A stretch of DNA of 64,000 nucleotides from Lysinibacillus fusiformis (lineage in GTDB: Bacteria; Bacillota; Bacilli; Bacillales_A; Planococcaceae), in NCBI RefSeq assembly GCF_016925635.1, contig NZ_CP070490.1:3912001-3976000 (forward strand), in the 5' to 3' direction. Position numbers and translations under genes: made by a program. This document shows positions 1 through 8,170 of the stretch, piece after piece. Position 1 is the stretch's first letter, and the number at the start of each line of letters is the position of its first letter. The notes beneath the pieces were generated by a model. The model saw nothing but the letters and a program-made list of their open reading frames with translations. It did no database searches and was not told where the DNA came from.

Positions 1-78
1 AAAGTTTATGGATTGAATTGGAAAATAGACGACGAAAAAAATGCGCTTCCAAAGGCTGGGGAATATACACTTAATTGA
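1..78 (+). CDS. 3' end of a gene cut by the window edge
   Basis: An open frame enters from the left edge and stops at a TGA ending at 78, giving 25 C-terminal residues that finish in PKAGEYTLN. No start is visible, so the full protein lies outside the window. The short tail has no recognisable motif and I assign no function. The 278 bases after it are AT-rich and hold nothing I can call before the Shine-Dalgarno site of the ParA-like gene. Confidence 0.5.
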   Translation, partial: KVYGLNWKIDDEKNALPKAGEYTLN

Positions 79-356
79 GTGTATGGTCTGAAAGTATTCT
101 ACGTATGGACATAATCAAAATAGGGTATAAAGGTAAATAAAATTTTTAACTTCAAATTGTTGATGTAAAGTGAGTAAATTTCAAACGCCCCTGGTTATAC
201 CTATTAGAATGTCGTTTATCTGGATGATAAATGTGAAGTAGCTGTTTAACAACGATTTCTATTTTAAATACTTATAAAAATTATAAGGTGAAATATATAA
301 TAAATGGTAAAATATAATTGTTAAATATTTTATTTTATTATTATTAGGAGGACTTG

Positions 357-1304
357 ATGAGTATGCGTGGAACTGTTATTTCGTTAATTAATATGAAAGG
401 AGGCGTAGGTAAAACAACTTTATGTAGAGAGATTGGATTGTTTTTATCAGAAAAATTCTGTAGATTAAATGATGATGGTACCTCGGACGAATTAAAGGTA
501 TTATTAATTGATATTGATCCACAGTCAAACTTAACACAATCCCTATTAGAAAATTTAGGGAAAGAATCTGTTGTATACAAATATGATGAAAATGGTGAAA
601 TCAAAAAGGATAGTAAGGGCAAGCCAATTGTTGAATATAAATGCTCAATTGATAATTTATTTAAAGGTGATATGTCCGGTCTTCAAGAGAAACATATAAT
701 ATTAGAGCTTTCAGATAATCTTCATTTGATACCGGGAGAACTAGAAACAGTCTTTTTGCAAAGACAACAAAATTCTCAAACTCCATTTGTCTTGAGAAAT
801 TACATAATTGAAAAAAAATTAAAAGAGAAATATGATTTTATTTTATTAGATTGTCCACCTACATATTCTGTATATACGGAAATGTCTTTTTATGCAAGTG
901 ATTATTATCTAGTACCGGCTGTACCAGATGCCTATTCAAGTTTAGGTGTTGATTTGTTAGAACGAGTTGTTAAAGATATAGTGCATGGGCAACGCTTTGG
1001 GATTTTCGAACATGCTAGACCGAAAAATATTGGGGTTATTTGGTCTAGAGTAGATTTGAAATATAAACCAAGGCAGCAAGTACATATGGACGCATTATTG
1101 ATTTCAGAAACGATAACTCAAAACGGAATAAAAACTTTAGATAGTTCATTTGAAGAATCAAATAAACTATCTACTTCTCCATTTGAAAAAACAATAATAG
1201 ATAGAAATGATAGTAAGTTAAATGAAATTTTAACTAATATTTGTAAAGAGTTAATAAGCGAGACAGAGGTGGATGTAAATGAAGTTATTGTGGAAAAAGA
1301 GTAA
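357..1304 (+). CDS. ParA/Soj-family ATPase
   Basis: This is a P-loop ATPase of the ParA/MinD superfamily. The deviant Walker A KGGVGKT is at residues 14-20, followed by a Walker A' region LIDIDPQSNL and a Walker B-like stretch FILLDCPPTYS. At about 315 residues it has the size of plasmid or mobile-element ParA proteins. The start at 357 is chosen because AGGAGG (346-351) lies 5 bases upstream; the in-frame TTG at 354 would be only 2 bases away. Its end overlaps the next gene by 26 bases, so it probably heads a three-gene operon. There is no ParB-like DNA-binding gene beside it, so a role in DNA segregation is not shown. It could instead power a defence or positioning system of an integrated element. 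Codon use is very AT-rich, like its neighbours to 9 kb. Confidence 0.85.
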   Translation: MSMRGTVISLINMKGGVGKTTLCREIGLFLSEKFCRLNDDGTSDELKVLLIDIDPQSNLTQSLLENLGKESVVYKYDENGEIKKDSKGKPIVEYKCSIDNLFKGDMSGLQEKHIILELSDNLHLIPGELETVFLQRQQNSQTPFVLRNYIIEKKLKEKYDFILLDCPPTYSVYTEMSFYASDYYLVPAVPDAYSSLGVDLLERVVKDIVHGQRFGIFEHARPKNIGVIWSRVDLKYKPRQQVHMDALLISETITQNGIKTLDSSFEESNKLSTSPFEKTIIDRNDSKLNEILTNICKELISETEVDVNEVIVEKE

Positions 1305-1653
1305 GAATTTAGTTTTAAAAGATAGTATTGATCTAACTAAAATGGACTTTTATGCTTTACTAGTTCCTACTATTTTATCCGCAGAAATTTTTGATAAAAA
1401 TATTGATTTGAAAGTGTTAGTAGAAAACTTTAAAGTAGAGAAACCTATCAAAGATTATTTATATGATAATAGAACGGCTTTATTGGCTAGGCTAATTAGG
1501 GAAATAGAGCGTTCGGATGAAGAGAGTTTATCGTATAATATCTTGATTTTAAATGATTTTTTAGACCAAGTTTTTAAATTATCGCTGCAAAATGATATAG
1601 AGTTAATTAATGCTGTGAAGTTATTAAATAAATATTCAAGAAATAAGGTATAA
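1279..1653 (+). CDS. Small protein of unknown function, in operon with the ParA-like ATPase
   Basis: A 124-residue protein starting inside the 3' end of the ParA-like gene (26-base overlap) with GAGGTGG just upstream, so it is translationally coupled. The sequence is highly charged and apparently all helical, with no membrane segment, cysteine cluster or recognisable motif. The tight coupling suggests it works with the ATPase, possibly as the partner that replaces ParB. I do not recognise a family. Confidence 0.6.
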   Translation: MKLLWKKSKNLVLKDSIDLTKMDFYALLVPTILSAEIFDKNIDLKVLVENFKVEKPIKDYLYDNRTALLARLIREIERSDEESLSYNILILNDFLDQVFKLSLQNDIELINAVKLLNKYSRNKV

Positions 1654-1656
1654 CTT

Positions 1657-2322
1657 ATGGGTAGAGAGTGGATATATCAAAATTATTTAGAATATTTGTC
1701 TGAGTACCATCCAAAGTTTTATCAAGTATCAAGTGAAAGCGAAAATTTAAGAACATTATATTTTATGGTAAATGATTTGTACGTCCTTAATGAAAATTTT
1801 CAAGCGGAACGTTTTCAATTGAATAATTATTATAACTTAATAAATGAGTTCAAAGTGTATGCAAGCAGACTATTAATATTGTTACCTTTAAATGATATTT
1901 ATATGATAGATGCTTTATTAAGGCTACTTGTTGAAAAGCTATATAGAATTATTTACAGTTTATATTGTCCATTAAAGACAGAAAGAAACATTAGAAAGCA
2001 ATCAAGAGAAGAAATGGCAAAAAAGATAGATGGTAATGTGGGAAGGAAAAATGATTTAGATTTGCTATATGCGAATTATTCCACATTAATTCATCATACA
2101 GATACATTAAATACTGATAATTATAATTTTCGAGAACTAGTACAATATGATGAGTCAATAAATGTAGGGCTTATTTCAATTTTACAAAACATTATAGAAA
2201 TTTATATCGAAGAATTTGTTTTGAAAGTTCTTCAAAGTGACGAGTTAGAATTGGCTATGAAATTAAATTTAAGTAGTAATCTAACTCCTCAAAGTTTGCA
2301 TAATATAAGATCGCTGTTATAA
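1657..2322 (+). CDS. Helical protein of unknown function, third gene of the ParA-like operon
   Basis: A 221-residue protein beginning three bases after the previous stop. It is mostly alpha-helical and rich in Tyr, Leu and Asn. The stretch YANYSTLIHHTDTLNTDNYNF (split here only for description: YANYSTLIHHTD then TLNTDNYNF) resembles helical HEPN-like or abortive-infection proteins, but the RxxxxH nuclease motif is not clear and I do not assign it. Together with the ATPase and the 124-residue protein it forms a compact cassette surrounded by recombinase remnants. Function unknown; a mobile-element maintenance or defence role is inference from context. Confidence 0.6.
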   Translation: MGREWIYQNYLEYLSEYHPKFYQVSSESENLRTLYFMVNDLYVLNENFQAERFQLNNYYNLINEFKVYASRLLILLPLNDIYMIDALLRLLVEKLYRIIYSLYCPLKTERNIRKQSREEMAKKIDGNVGRKNDLDLLYANYSTLIHHTDTLNTDNYNFRELVQYDESINVGLISILQNIIEIYIEEFVLKVLQSDELELAMKLNLSSNLTPQSLHNIRSLL

Positions 2323-2839
2323 GATCGGCTGAATTTATTTATAGAATCAAGAATTTAATTAAATATTCTTAATTAGGGGAAATATCTATTCTTCATCTTA
2401 AGATACTTTCAGTAGAAGAGCGTAATTTGATAGAATCTCTCAATCGAATAACCATCGGTTTGTCAGATTTAAATGGGGCTGCAAAAAAGTTGGATTTTAT
2501 CTGACTTTTGGCAGCCCTGTTCTATTCTTTAAGAGTAAAATTTTTAATTCATCATCTATAAGATAATATTGTTTTGTTATAGTTAGTACCGTTTCAATAT
2601 TAGTTGAAACATGAGAATATTGAAAATTGTAGCCAGAATTTTTCTGTGATATTGGAGAATAAAATATCATACTTAACTGTGTAATAATCTTTTTTGATCT
2701 AGAAATATTTGAGAGATTGCAAATATATAATGCATAAATAAGGATTATTTTTTTCTCGTTGTTGCCTAATGAATTTTATAGTCAAAATAGAGCATTTTAT
2801 AATTTTGGAAAATACTCTATTTATGTTAGTACTAATAAT
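2323..2839. other. AT-rich intergenic stretch with remnants
   Basis: This 517-base gap carries no intact gene. At about 2398-2504 a plus-strand frame without a plausible start reads like a C-terminal gene remnant (LSVEERNLIESL and onward to a TGA). A hairpin lies at 2475-2518. The rest is low-complexity AT-rich DNA typical of decayed accessory regions. Confidence 0.4.
2475..2518 (+). terminator. Hairpin, probable transcription terminator or insertion-element end
   Basis: GGGCTGC followed by AAAAAGT pairs with ACTTTT and GCAGCCC across a loop of about 15 bases, then TGTTCTATTCTTT follows. It could terminate the ParA-like operon. Similar hairpins with a GGGCTG stem are also common near insertion-sequence ends, so either reading is possible. 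Confidence 0.45.
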
Positions 2840-2972
2840 TTACTTATAAGTTTTAAAAATCTCATTCGAAACATTCAACAACATTCTAAGATTACCTTCG
2901 TTTTTATCCTCTAGTATATTTAAAATTAACTGTATCAACTCTTTTTTTACATTTATTACGTCGGGGTCATCT
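2840..2972 (-). pseudogene. C-terminal fragment of a small regulator-like gene
   Basis: On the minus strand a frame ends at a TAA (2842-2840). It reads ...DDPDVINVKKELIQLILNI... and continues with about 20 residues ending in EIFKTYK. This pattern resembles the C-terminal helix of small XRE-type repressors from Gram-positive elements. No N-terminal helix-turn-helix or start follows upstream, because the frame runs into the recombinase gene on the other strand. I read it as a fragment cut by insertion of the Tn554-like element. The family is a guess from the tail only. Confidence 0.35.
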
Positions 2973-3683
2973 ATGAATTCGGGAATCAATACTTTCTCAG
3001 AAGTTCTTGGATGGAATGAATCTGATTTTATAAAAATTAAAGAGAACGATAAAGTGTATCGAAATTATATTACCCCTGGAGATACCACACATTTTTCTAT
3101 GAGTAACTTAATGTTTCAGGGTATTAATCCGTTATCAATTGCTAAAATGGCGGGCCATGTTCGGATTGGGACTCAAAGAAACTATTGGGGACATATGGAA
3201 CATTTTGTTGAATCCTTTGTTTATATCTTAACTTCTAAAAATCGTATTACTCGATTAGATCGAAATTTGAATCACGGGATATTTAGTTTTCAAGATAAAA
3301 TAGATGAATCTAAAATCTTAGAAATAAGTGATTTTGTAAATTTACATGAGGTTGAACATGGTTATTGTAGAAATAATAACTTTCCTGAAGAATGTCCAGG
3401 GGAATGCAGATTTTGCGAATATTATTTTTTTAAACCCGAAAATTATCAAGATGGAATTAAGTGGTTGAAAAATCAGTCAGATTTATTAGAACAGCAATTA
3501 ATGACGGAGATACGGAGTTTGTTATCAATGTTTAAAAATATGAAATTTAATTTAATTACTGAAACATATTCAATCTTAGATCAAGAGATGGCATTCTCAA
3601 ATGCAAATATAATTAATCGAATAATTAATCAAAAGGCAATGGTAGATTCACTATTACCAAAAAATAAAGAGGTGGATTTATAA
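2973..3683 (+). pseudogene. Truncated Tn554-like tyrosine recombinase (TnpB-type), catalytic Arg lost
   Basis: The first 60 residues match the C-terminal catalytic half of tyrosine recombinases: GDTTHFSMSNLMFQGI, then IAKMAGH, then QRNYWGH with the presumed nucleophile Tyr. A Cys-rich segment follows (CRNNNFPEECPGECRFCEYY), as in the large recombinases of Tn554-like elements. The N-terminal core and first catalytic Arg region are missing. The position normally holding the second catalytic Arg (HxxR-type box, usually TRHF) reads TTHF. Both points say the protein is inactive. The next gene follows after 2 bases and looks like tnpC, which supports the Tn554-like assignment. The coding start at 2973 is only the first ATG in the surviving frame. 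Confidence 0.65.
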
Positions 3684-3685
3684 AA

Positions 3686-4281
3686 ATGACCACAGGAAAA
3701 CCAGGAAAGCCGGAAAATTATAGTGATACTCAATTAAAGAAAATATTAATTGAGTTTAGAAAAAAAAATAAGGGCATTATTTCATTCTTAGCATTGGAAA
3801 AAGAGACTCAGATTAGTAGGAAAACTTGGAAAAGAAGAATGGGAGAAGTAATTACTGAATTAAATAAAATTGATACAAACAATAAAACAAATATAGTTGA
3901 TGATATACCGATTCCAAGTGTAGATATTATTATCGATAAGTTTGATAATATCCCAGAAAGTTTACGATATTCTCTTTACCATTTGAACGAAGTAATAATA
4001 AAAAATCATGAAGAAAATATGAAACTAAAGGAAATACTCAATAAAAAAGATAAGATACAAGCTTCTTTATTGAAAAAATTGAAAATCTGGAGAAAGATAA
4101 TAAAAAATTAACTGATGAAGTTGCTTATTATGAAAAAATATGGATTGAAAGTACAAATTCAATTATGAGAAAAAAGTTAGGCTTAAAAGACAATCTGATA
4201 GAAATAAATAAAAGAAATCAACACTCAGCGTTATCTTTAGACATAGAAAAAAGAATTCCCAGAATTATCCAGAGATTTTAA
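3686..4281 (+). pseudogene. TnpC-like transposition protein with a one-base frameshift
   Basis: The first frame (3686-4111) encodes a short basic N-terminus with a helix-turn-helix-like segment (SFLALEKETQISRKTWKRR), typical of the TnpC protein of Tn554-like transposons. The coding signal shifts frame near 4068-4080, in a run of six A. With seven A the protein would continue as IENLEKDNKKLTDEVAYYEK, a heptad-rich coiled coil, and end at the TAA at 4279-4281. The total of about 198 residues is then reasonable for the family. A single-base deletion in the A run is the simplest explanation; a sequencing error or slippage site would look the same. Confidence 0.6.
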
Positions 4282-4312
4282 TAGAGAATAAGATAATAGA
4301 TTTATTATGTAT

Positions 4313-4348
4313 AAAAGCTACATTTTAAAATGAATGCAGCTTTTAATT
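4313..4348 (+). terminator. Probable terminator after the tnpC-like remnant
   Basis: AAAAGCT pairs with AGCTTTT across an interior palindrome CATTTTAAAATG, about 30 bases downstream of the remnant's stop codon. The T-run is short, so confidence is moderate. Confidence 0.45.
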
Positions 4349-4520
4349 ATGAGAGAAAAGCTTTAAAATAATCAAATTGTTTATTGTTCAAGGATCCAAA
4401 CTTTTTAAGTTAAGACACTAATTATGCAAACACAAATATATCACATCGTAATTATTTACACAATTATCCCACTTAAAAGATAAAACTCTTAAATCATGTG
4501 TATCAAAGATTAGCACTTAA

Positions 4521-4558
4521 TCAAAAAAAGAAAAAGAGGGGTATTCTCCTAGGACCCC
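4521..4558 (-). terminator. Terminator of the AlbA_2-domain gene
   Basis: Read on the minus strand, GGGGTCC...ACCCC overlaps the stop codon of the gene and is followed by CTCTTTTTCTTTTTTT. This is a compact intrinsic terminator. Confidence 0.65.
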
Positions 4559-5496
4559 AGTTCTTTAAGTTTGATAACATTTGTAGAACTTATATTTCCA
4601 GTAACATCTTTTAAGGTAATTCGAACTGAATACAAATTAATATCTTTTTGAATGGTCTTATGATGTGACCTATTTTTAAAATGAAATCCTAAATTTACAA
4701 ATGTTGCATCGTTTTGGGGAACTTTCAAAAAGTTATTAATGCGCATGTCTTGCCATTTTCCTTCAATATTTGGAACAAGGTATGAATTAAGATCTAATAT
4801 TTCAATCTCCCTATCCTCAATATATATTGTAAGGCTACCACCTGTAACCATATTTATTCTTGAACCTGTATTAAGGACATTTATTAAACATCCCCAAGCA
4901 ATATTGTTATTTGAGAGGTAAGTACTTACCACAAGTTCGTCTGTACCAATAAGTGTTTCTAAGCGGTAAGGGGGAATTACAATCTTTTCACGTTCTGTGT
5001 ACATTGAGTCAAGATCATATTTATCTGCTGCTTGCGTTCTAGTTCCTTTCCGTATAGGAATGAACATTTCTCTGTTTTTATATGTAAGGAGCATATGCGG
5101 CTTATTATAAGAACGGGGGATATGAACTACTATTATAATTTTTTCATCCACCTGAATTTCATTAAACTCAATTGTAAAAGGTTCAAGTACCTTGCGGTTG
5201 ATTATATTAGCTAAATCGGCAGCATCAAGTGGAAGTGCGGTATGGTGTAAATCCCTTGTGTTACCATCAATACCCACTATAATGTTTCCAGCACCGTATT
5301 GTGAATTGGCCATAAGAGTTAAGTCTTTTGCAAATTCATTTTTACCCTCGTCATTTGACAAATCCCAGAATTGACGTTTTAACTCTATTATTGGGTTCTC
5401 ATATTGTGCGCCAGATTTTATTTGCGCACTAATATTTTTAATTTTCTCGATATTTATACCTTGACTGCTATTAAACAAATTACAACACCGCTTCAA
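4549..5496 (-). CDS. AlbA_2 (Schlafen-type) putative DNA/ATP-binding protein
   Basis: A 315-residue protein whose N-terminal half matches the AlbA_2/AAA_4 domain. It has ENPIIELKRQFWDLS, then EFAKDLTLMANS, then a glycine-rich GAGNIIVGIDG and, near residue 145, IPIRKGTRTQAADKYD. These are the usual ordered motifs of the family (E-x-K start, NSxGG-like turn, R-x-G near the end). The C-terminal 150 residues look like beta-rich sandwich sequence and I do not recognise them. Such proteins bind nucleic acid, and solo copies often lie in phage-defence or mobile regions, which fits the recombinase relics on both sides. The start is TTG with no convincing Shine-Dalgarno site, so the N-terminus is uncertain. 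Confidence 0.75.
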   Translation of the reverse strand: MKRCCNLFNSSQGINIEKIKNISAQIKSGAQYENPIIELKRQFWDLSNDEGKNEFAKDLTLMANSQYGAGNIIVGIDGNTRDLHHTALPLDAADLANIINRKVLEPFTIEFNEIQVDEKIIIVVHIPRSYNKPHMLLTYKNREMFIPIRKGTRTQAADKYDLDSMYTEREKIVIPPYRLETLIGTDELVVSTYLSNNNIAWGCLINVLNTGSRINMVTGGSLTIYIEDREIEILDLNSYLVPNIEGKWQDMRINNFLKVPQNDATFVNLGFHFKNRSHHKTIQKDINLYSVRITLKDVTGNISSTNVIKLKELGS

Positions 5497-5701
5497 TATT
5501 TTTCTACAAAATAATTATATCACTATCATTTTACAAAATAGTACTTAGCTATTGAAATAGTAGTGATATTGTTTCATTACGGTAGTTAAGCCAAATGTCT
5601 TGAGTATTGACACTGGAAATCTGATGTTGCAAAATCGATGTGTTAATCGTGTCAAAACTAAGTATCAAAAGTGATTGCTGAAAGAGGGTTAGAAATTACA
5701 G

Positions 5702-6160
5702 TTTATGGATACGTTCGTGTGTCAACAAGGGCAAGACCTTAAAGCGCAGATTCAAGCTTTACATAATGAGAATGTCGAAATCATTTATCAAGAAAAGTTC
5801 TCAGGCACAGCTACAGATAGACCAAAGCTACATGAGCTACTAGAAGTATTAGAGGCAGGGATAAGCTTGTAGTAACTAAATTAGATCTACTGGTGCGTAA
5901 TACTAAAGAAGATATATAGTTGATTGAACAACTGTTCGAGAAGGATATAAAGGTACACGTGTTGAATGAGGCTTATTAGAATGTTCGAGTATGGGGCGTT
6001 TCTTCCTAACAACATTACCTGCGGTAGCTGAAATGGAGCGTAATATGATTGTAGAGCGAAGGTAAGTTGATAGCAAAACTCTGAGACGGTAGACCAAGAG
6101 GTACACTCTGTACCAAATAGATGAAGCTATGAAGTTCCTAGAAACGATGTCGTTTTTTCT
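5702..6160 (+). pseudogene. Decayed serine recombinase (resolvase/invertase family)
   Basis: Pieces of a resolvase appear in order in different frames: YGYVRVST, then KAQIQALHNENVEIIYQEKF and SGTATDRPKLHELL, then KLVVTKLDLLVRN, then LIEQLFEKDIKV, then GRFFLTTLPAVAEMERN and MIVERR, with GRPRGTL-like helix-turn-helix residues near the end. Between them are at least three frameshifts and two nonsense codons, and the conserved LDRL reads LDLL. The gene cannot make a working protein. It marks an old mobile element between the AlbA_2 gene and the Septu-like pair. Confidence 0.8.
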
Positions 6161-6274
6161 GATGGGAAAAATAGATCGCGGGGGTACTAAAATAAGTATG
6201 AGTACTCTAAAAGGGTGAGAGAAAGAAAAGAAACGCTATAGAATATAGTGATGGTATAAATAGGGATTTATAAT

Positions 6275-6298
6275 AAATAAATAAATAAATAAATAAAT
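6275..6298 (+). repeat. (AAAT)6 tetranucleotide tract upstream of the Septu-like operon
   Basis: Six uninterrupted AAAT units lie about 80 bases before the ATPase start, in the only space available for the operon's promoter. Such tracts can change length by slippage and so alter promoter spacing, but there is no evidence here that this one does. Confidence 0.6.
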
Positions 6299-6379
6299 GC
6301 AACTTGTTTAAGTCTTTATATATATTTATCTTTACATTTGATAAAATATAACAAAATAATTCCAATTGAGGTGCTAAAA

Positions 6380-8170
6380 ATGGAAATGTTATATATTTGG
6401 ATTGAAAATTATGGACCAATCTCGAAGCAGTCCCTAAATTTTGGGGATGAAAATACTTATTATTTCGAAGATAATATTTTAAAAAGTAGAAAAAATCCTT
6501 TTTATTTAGAAAAATTTTTTTCTTTAAATTCTAACATGCAAAACAAAAATAATATTACTAATATTACAGGTATTGTAGGGGAAAATGGAGTTGGGAAAAC
6601 AACTTTGTTATTTCTTATTATTAAAATTCTTGAAAGACATGATGAATTTCTTATGGATACTTTCCCAGAAAAATTGACTGAAAGCAATAATAAGTATTTT
6701 GCGATTTTTAAGTCAAATAACAAATATTATTTATACAATCCTTTTTTAATACAAATTAATAATCAAACTAATATGAAATTTGAAGAGAAAATGAAAAAAA
6801 CTATACTAACTAAGCAAGTATTTGTATCAACTGTATTGAATGGTAGTTTTATTGAAGAAACTGTAGATAGTACACAAAATATGAGTACAGCTTACTTAAT
6901 TAAAAAAGGATTAAATAAATACAAATCTAATAATATAAAGTGGAATTTGCAACTTATAAATGAAATAAATTCTCAGGATACATCTCGATATATTTTTTCT
7001 AAAGTTAAAGTACCAGAAGAATTAACTGTTAAATTAATGGGAAATTATTTCGATAATTTTCCTAGTTTTTTTATCGAAAGGAAATCGATAATAGAAGATT
7101 TTCATAGAGAAAATGATATTACAAAATTTAAAATTAATTTAATACTAAACTTTGCGAAGATAATTATTCAATTTATTAAAAATAGAAATATTAAGGATTT
7201 ACCTTCGGAATTATTGAGTATTCACGATAACAAACTACTTGAAGATTTATTAAAAGAAAATATTGACACTTCATTAAAAAAATACTTTCATACTTTTGAT
7301 CAAGGTGAAATTAATAATAGTTCTGCCGAATATGAAATGTGTACTTGGATTATAGAACTTAATGAATTGTTGTTAAGCTATATTAATTCAAATTATATAG
7401 AAGTGATTTCTGATCAAGAATTCAAATTTTCTACAAGATCGCCTTATTTAAAATCATTTATAGATAAAAATACTAAAATAACTGATGATATATTTGAATT
7501 TCGATGGAGAAGTTTGAGCTCTGGTGAAGAAATAATTTTAAACTTATTTTCAAGAATATTTGAATCTTTAAGTAAAGTTAAGTATCAAAACTCAAAAATA
7601 ATTTATCTATTAATTGATGAAATTGAAAATAATCTTCATCCACAATGGCAAAAAGAAATTCTCTATGGATTAATAAAATTCATAGAGCAGCAAAATTTAA
7701 ATCTAAGCATCCAAATTATTATAACTTCACATTCGCCATTTATTTTGTCTGATTTGCCCCATAACAATGTTATATTACTTGAAAAAAACAATGATTTTAT
7801 ACGAAGATTAACTGTATTAGAAAATAATGAACGAACTTTTGCAGGAAATATACATACGCTCTATACAAATAGTTTTTTTATTAAAGATGGATTGATTAGT
7901 AAATTTGCAAGTGAAAAAATTAAAGATTATTACTATGAATTAATGAATTTTTCGGAAGAAGAGTTTATGAGGAATAAAGAAATTATTAATAATTTTATTC
8001 AAATTATTGGAGAACCATTAATTAGAAATAAATTTAATAGTTTATATGAGGAAAAATCAAAGGTAAATAGCTTACTTAAAGATCCTAATTTAGAAATCAA
8101 TCAATTGAAATTAGAAATCGATAAATTAAAAAATATGATTCATCAATTAGGAGGGGATAGAGATGATTAA
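6380..8170 (+). CDS. ptuA: AAA ATPase of a Septu-type defence pair (PtuA-like)
   Basis: An ABC/OLD-type ATPase of 596 residues. Walker A GENGVGKTT is at about residues 67-75, the signature-like SLSSGEE lies before Walker B IIYLLIDEIENNLHP, and the His-switch IIITSHSP follows. A long helical region interrupts the ATPase core, as in RecF/SbcC-like and PtuA proteins. The start at 6380 has GAGGTG (6368-6373) six bases upstream; the earlier in-frame ATG at 6338 has none. The gene overlaps the HNH gene by 8 bases. A two-gene unit of an AAA ATPase then an HNH nuclease is the Septu layout, which protects against phage. Retrons can carry the same pair, but I see no reverse transcriptase here. The exact Septu subtype is not determined. 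Confidence 0.75.
   Translation: MEMLYIWIENYGPISKQSLNFGDENTYYFEDNILKSRKNPFYLEKFFSLNSNMQNKNNITNITGIVGENGVGKTTLLFLIIKILERHDEFLMDTFPEKLTESNNKYFAIFKSNNKYYLYNPFLIQINNQTNMKFEEKMKKTILTKQVFVSTVLNGSFIEETVDSTQNMSTAYLIKKGLNKYKSNNIKWNLQLINEINSQDTSRYIFSKVKVPEELTVKLMGNYFDNFPSFFIERKSIIEDFHRENDITKFKINLILNFAKIIIQFIKNRNIKDLPSELLSIHDNKLLEDLLKENIDTSLKKYFHTFDQGEINNSSAEYEMCTWIIELNELLLSYINSNYIEVISDQEFKFSTRSPYLKSFIDKNTKITDDIFEFRWRSLSSGEEIILNLFSRIFESLSKVKYQNSKIIYLLIDEIENNLHPQWQKEILYGLIKFIEQQNLNLSIQIIITSHSPFILSDLPHNNVILLEKNNDFIRRLTVLENNERTFAGNIHTLYTNSFFIKDGLISKFASEKIKDYYYELMNFSEEEFMRNKEIINNFIQIIGEPLIRNKFNSLYEEKSKVNSLLKDPNLEINQLKLEIDKLKNMIHQLGGDRDD

Noticed and set aside
6338..6379. Upstream ATG extending the Septu-like ATPase by 14 residues
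   Set aside because: No ribosome site before it, whereas GAGGTG is correctly placed before the ATG at 6380.
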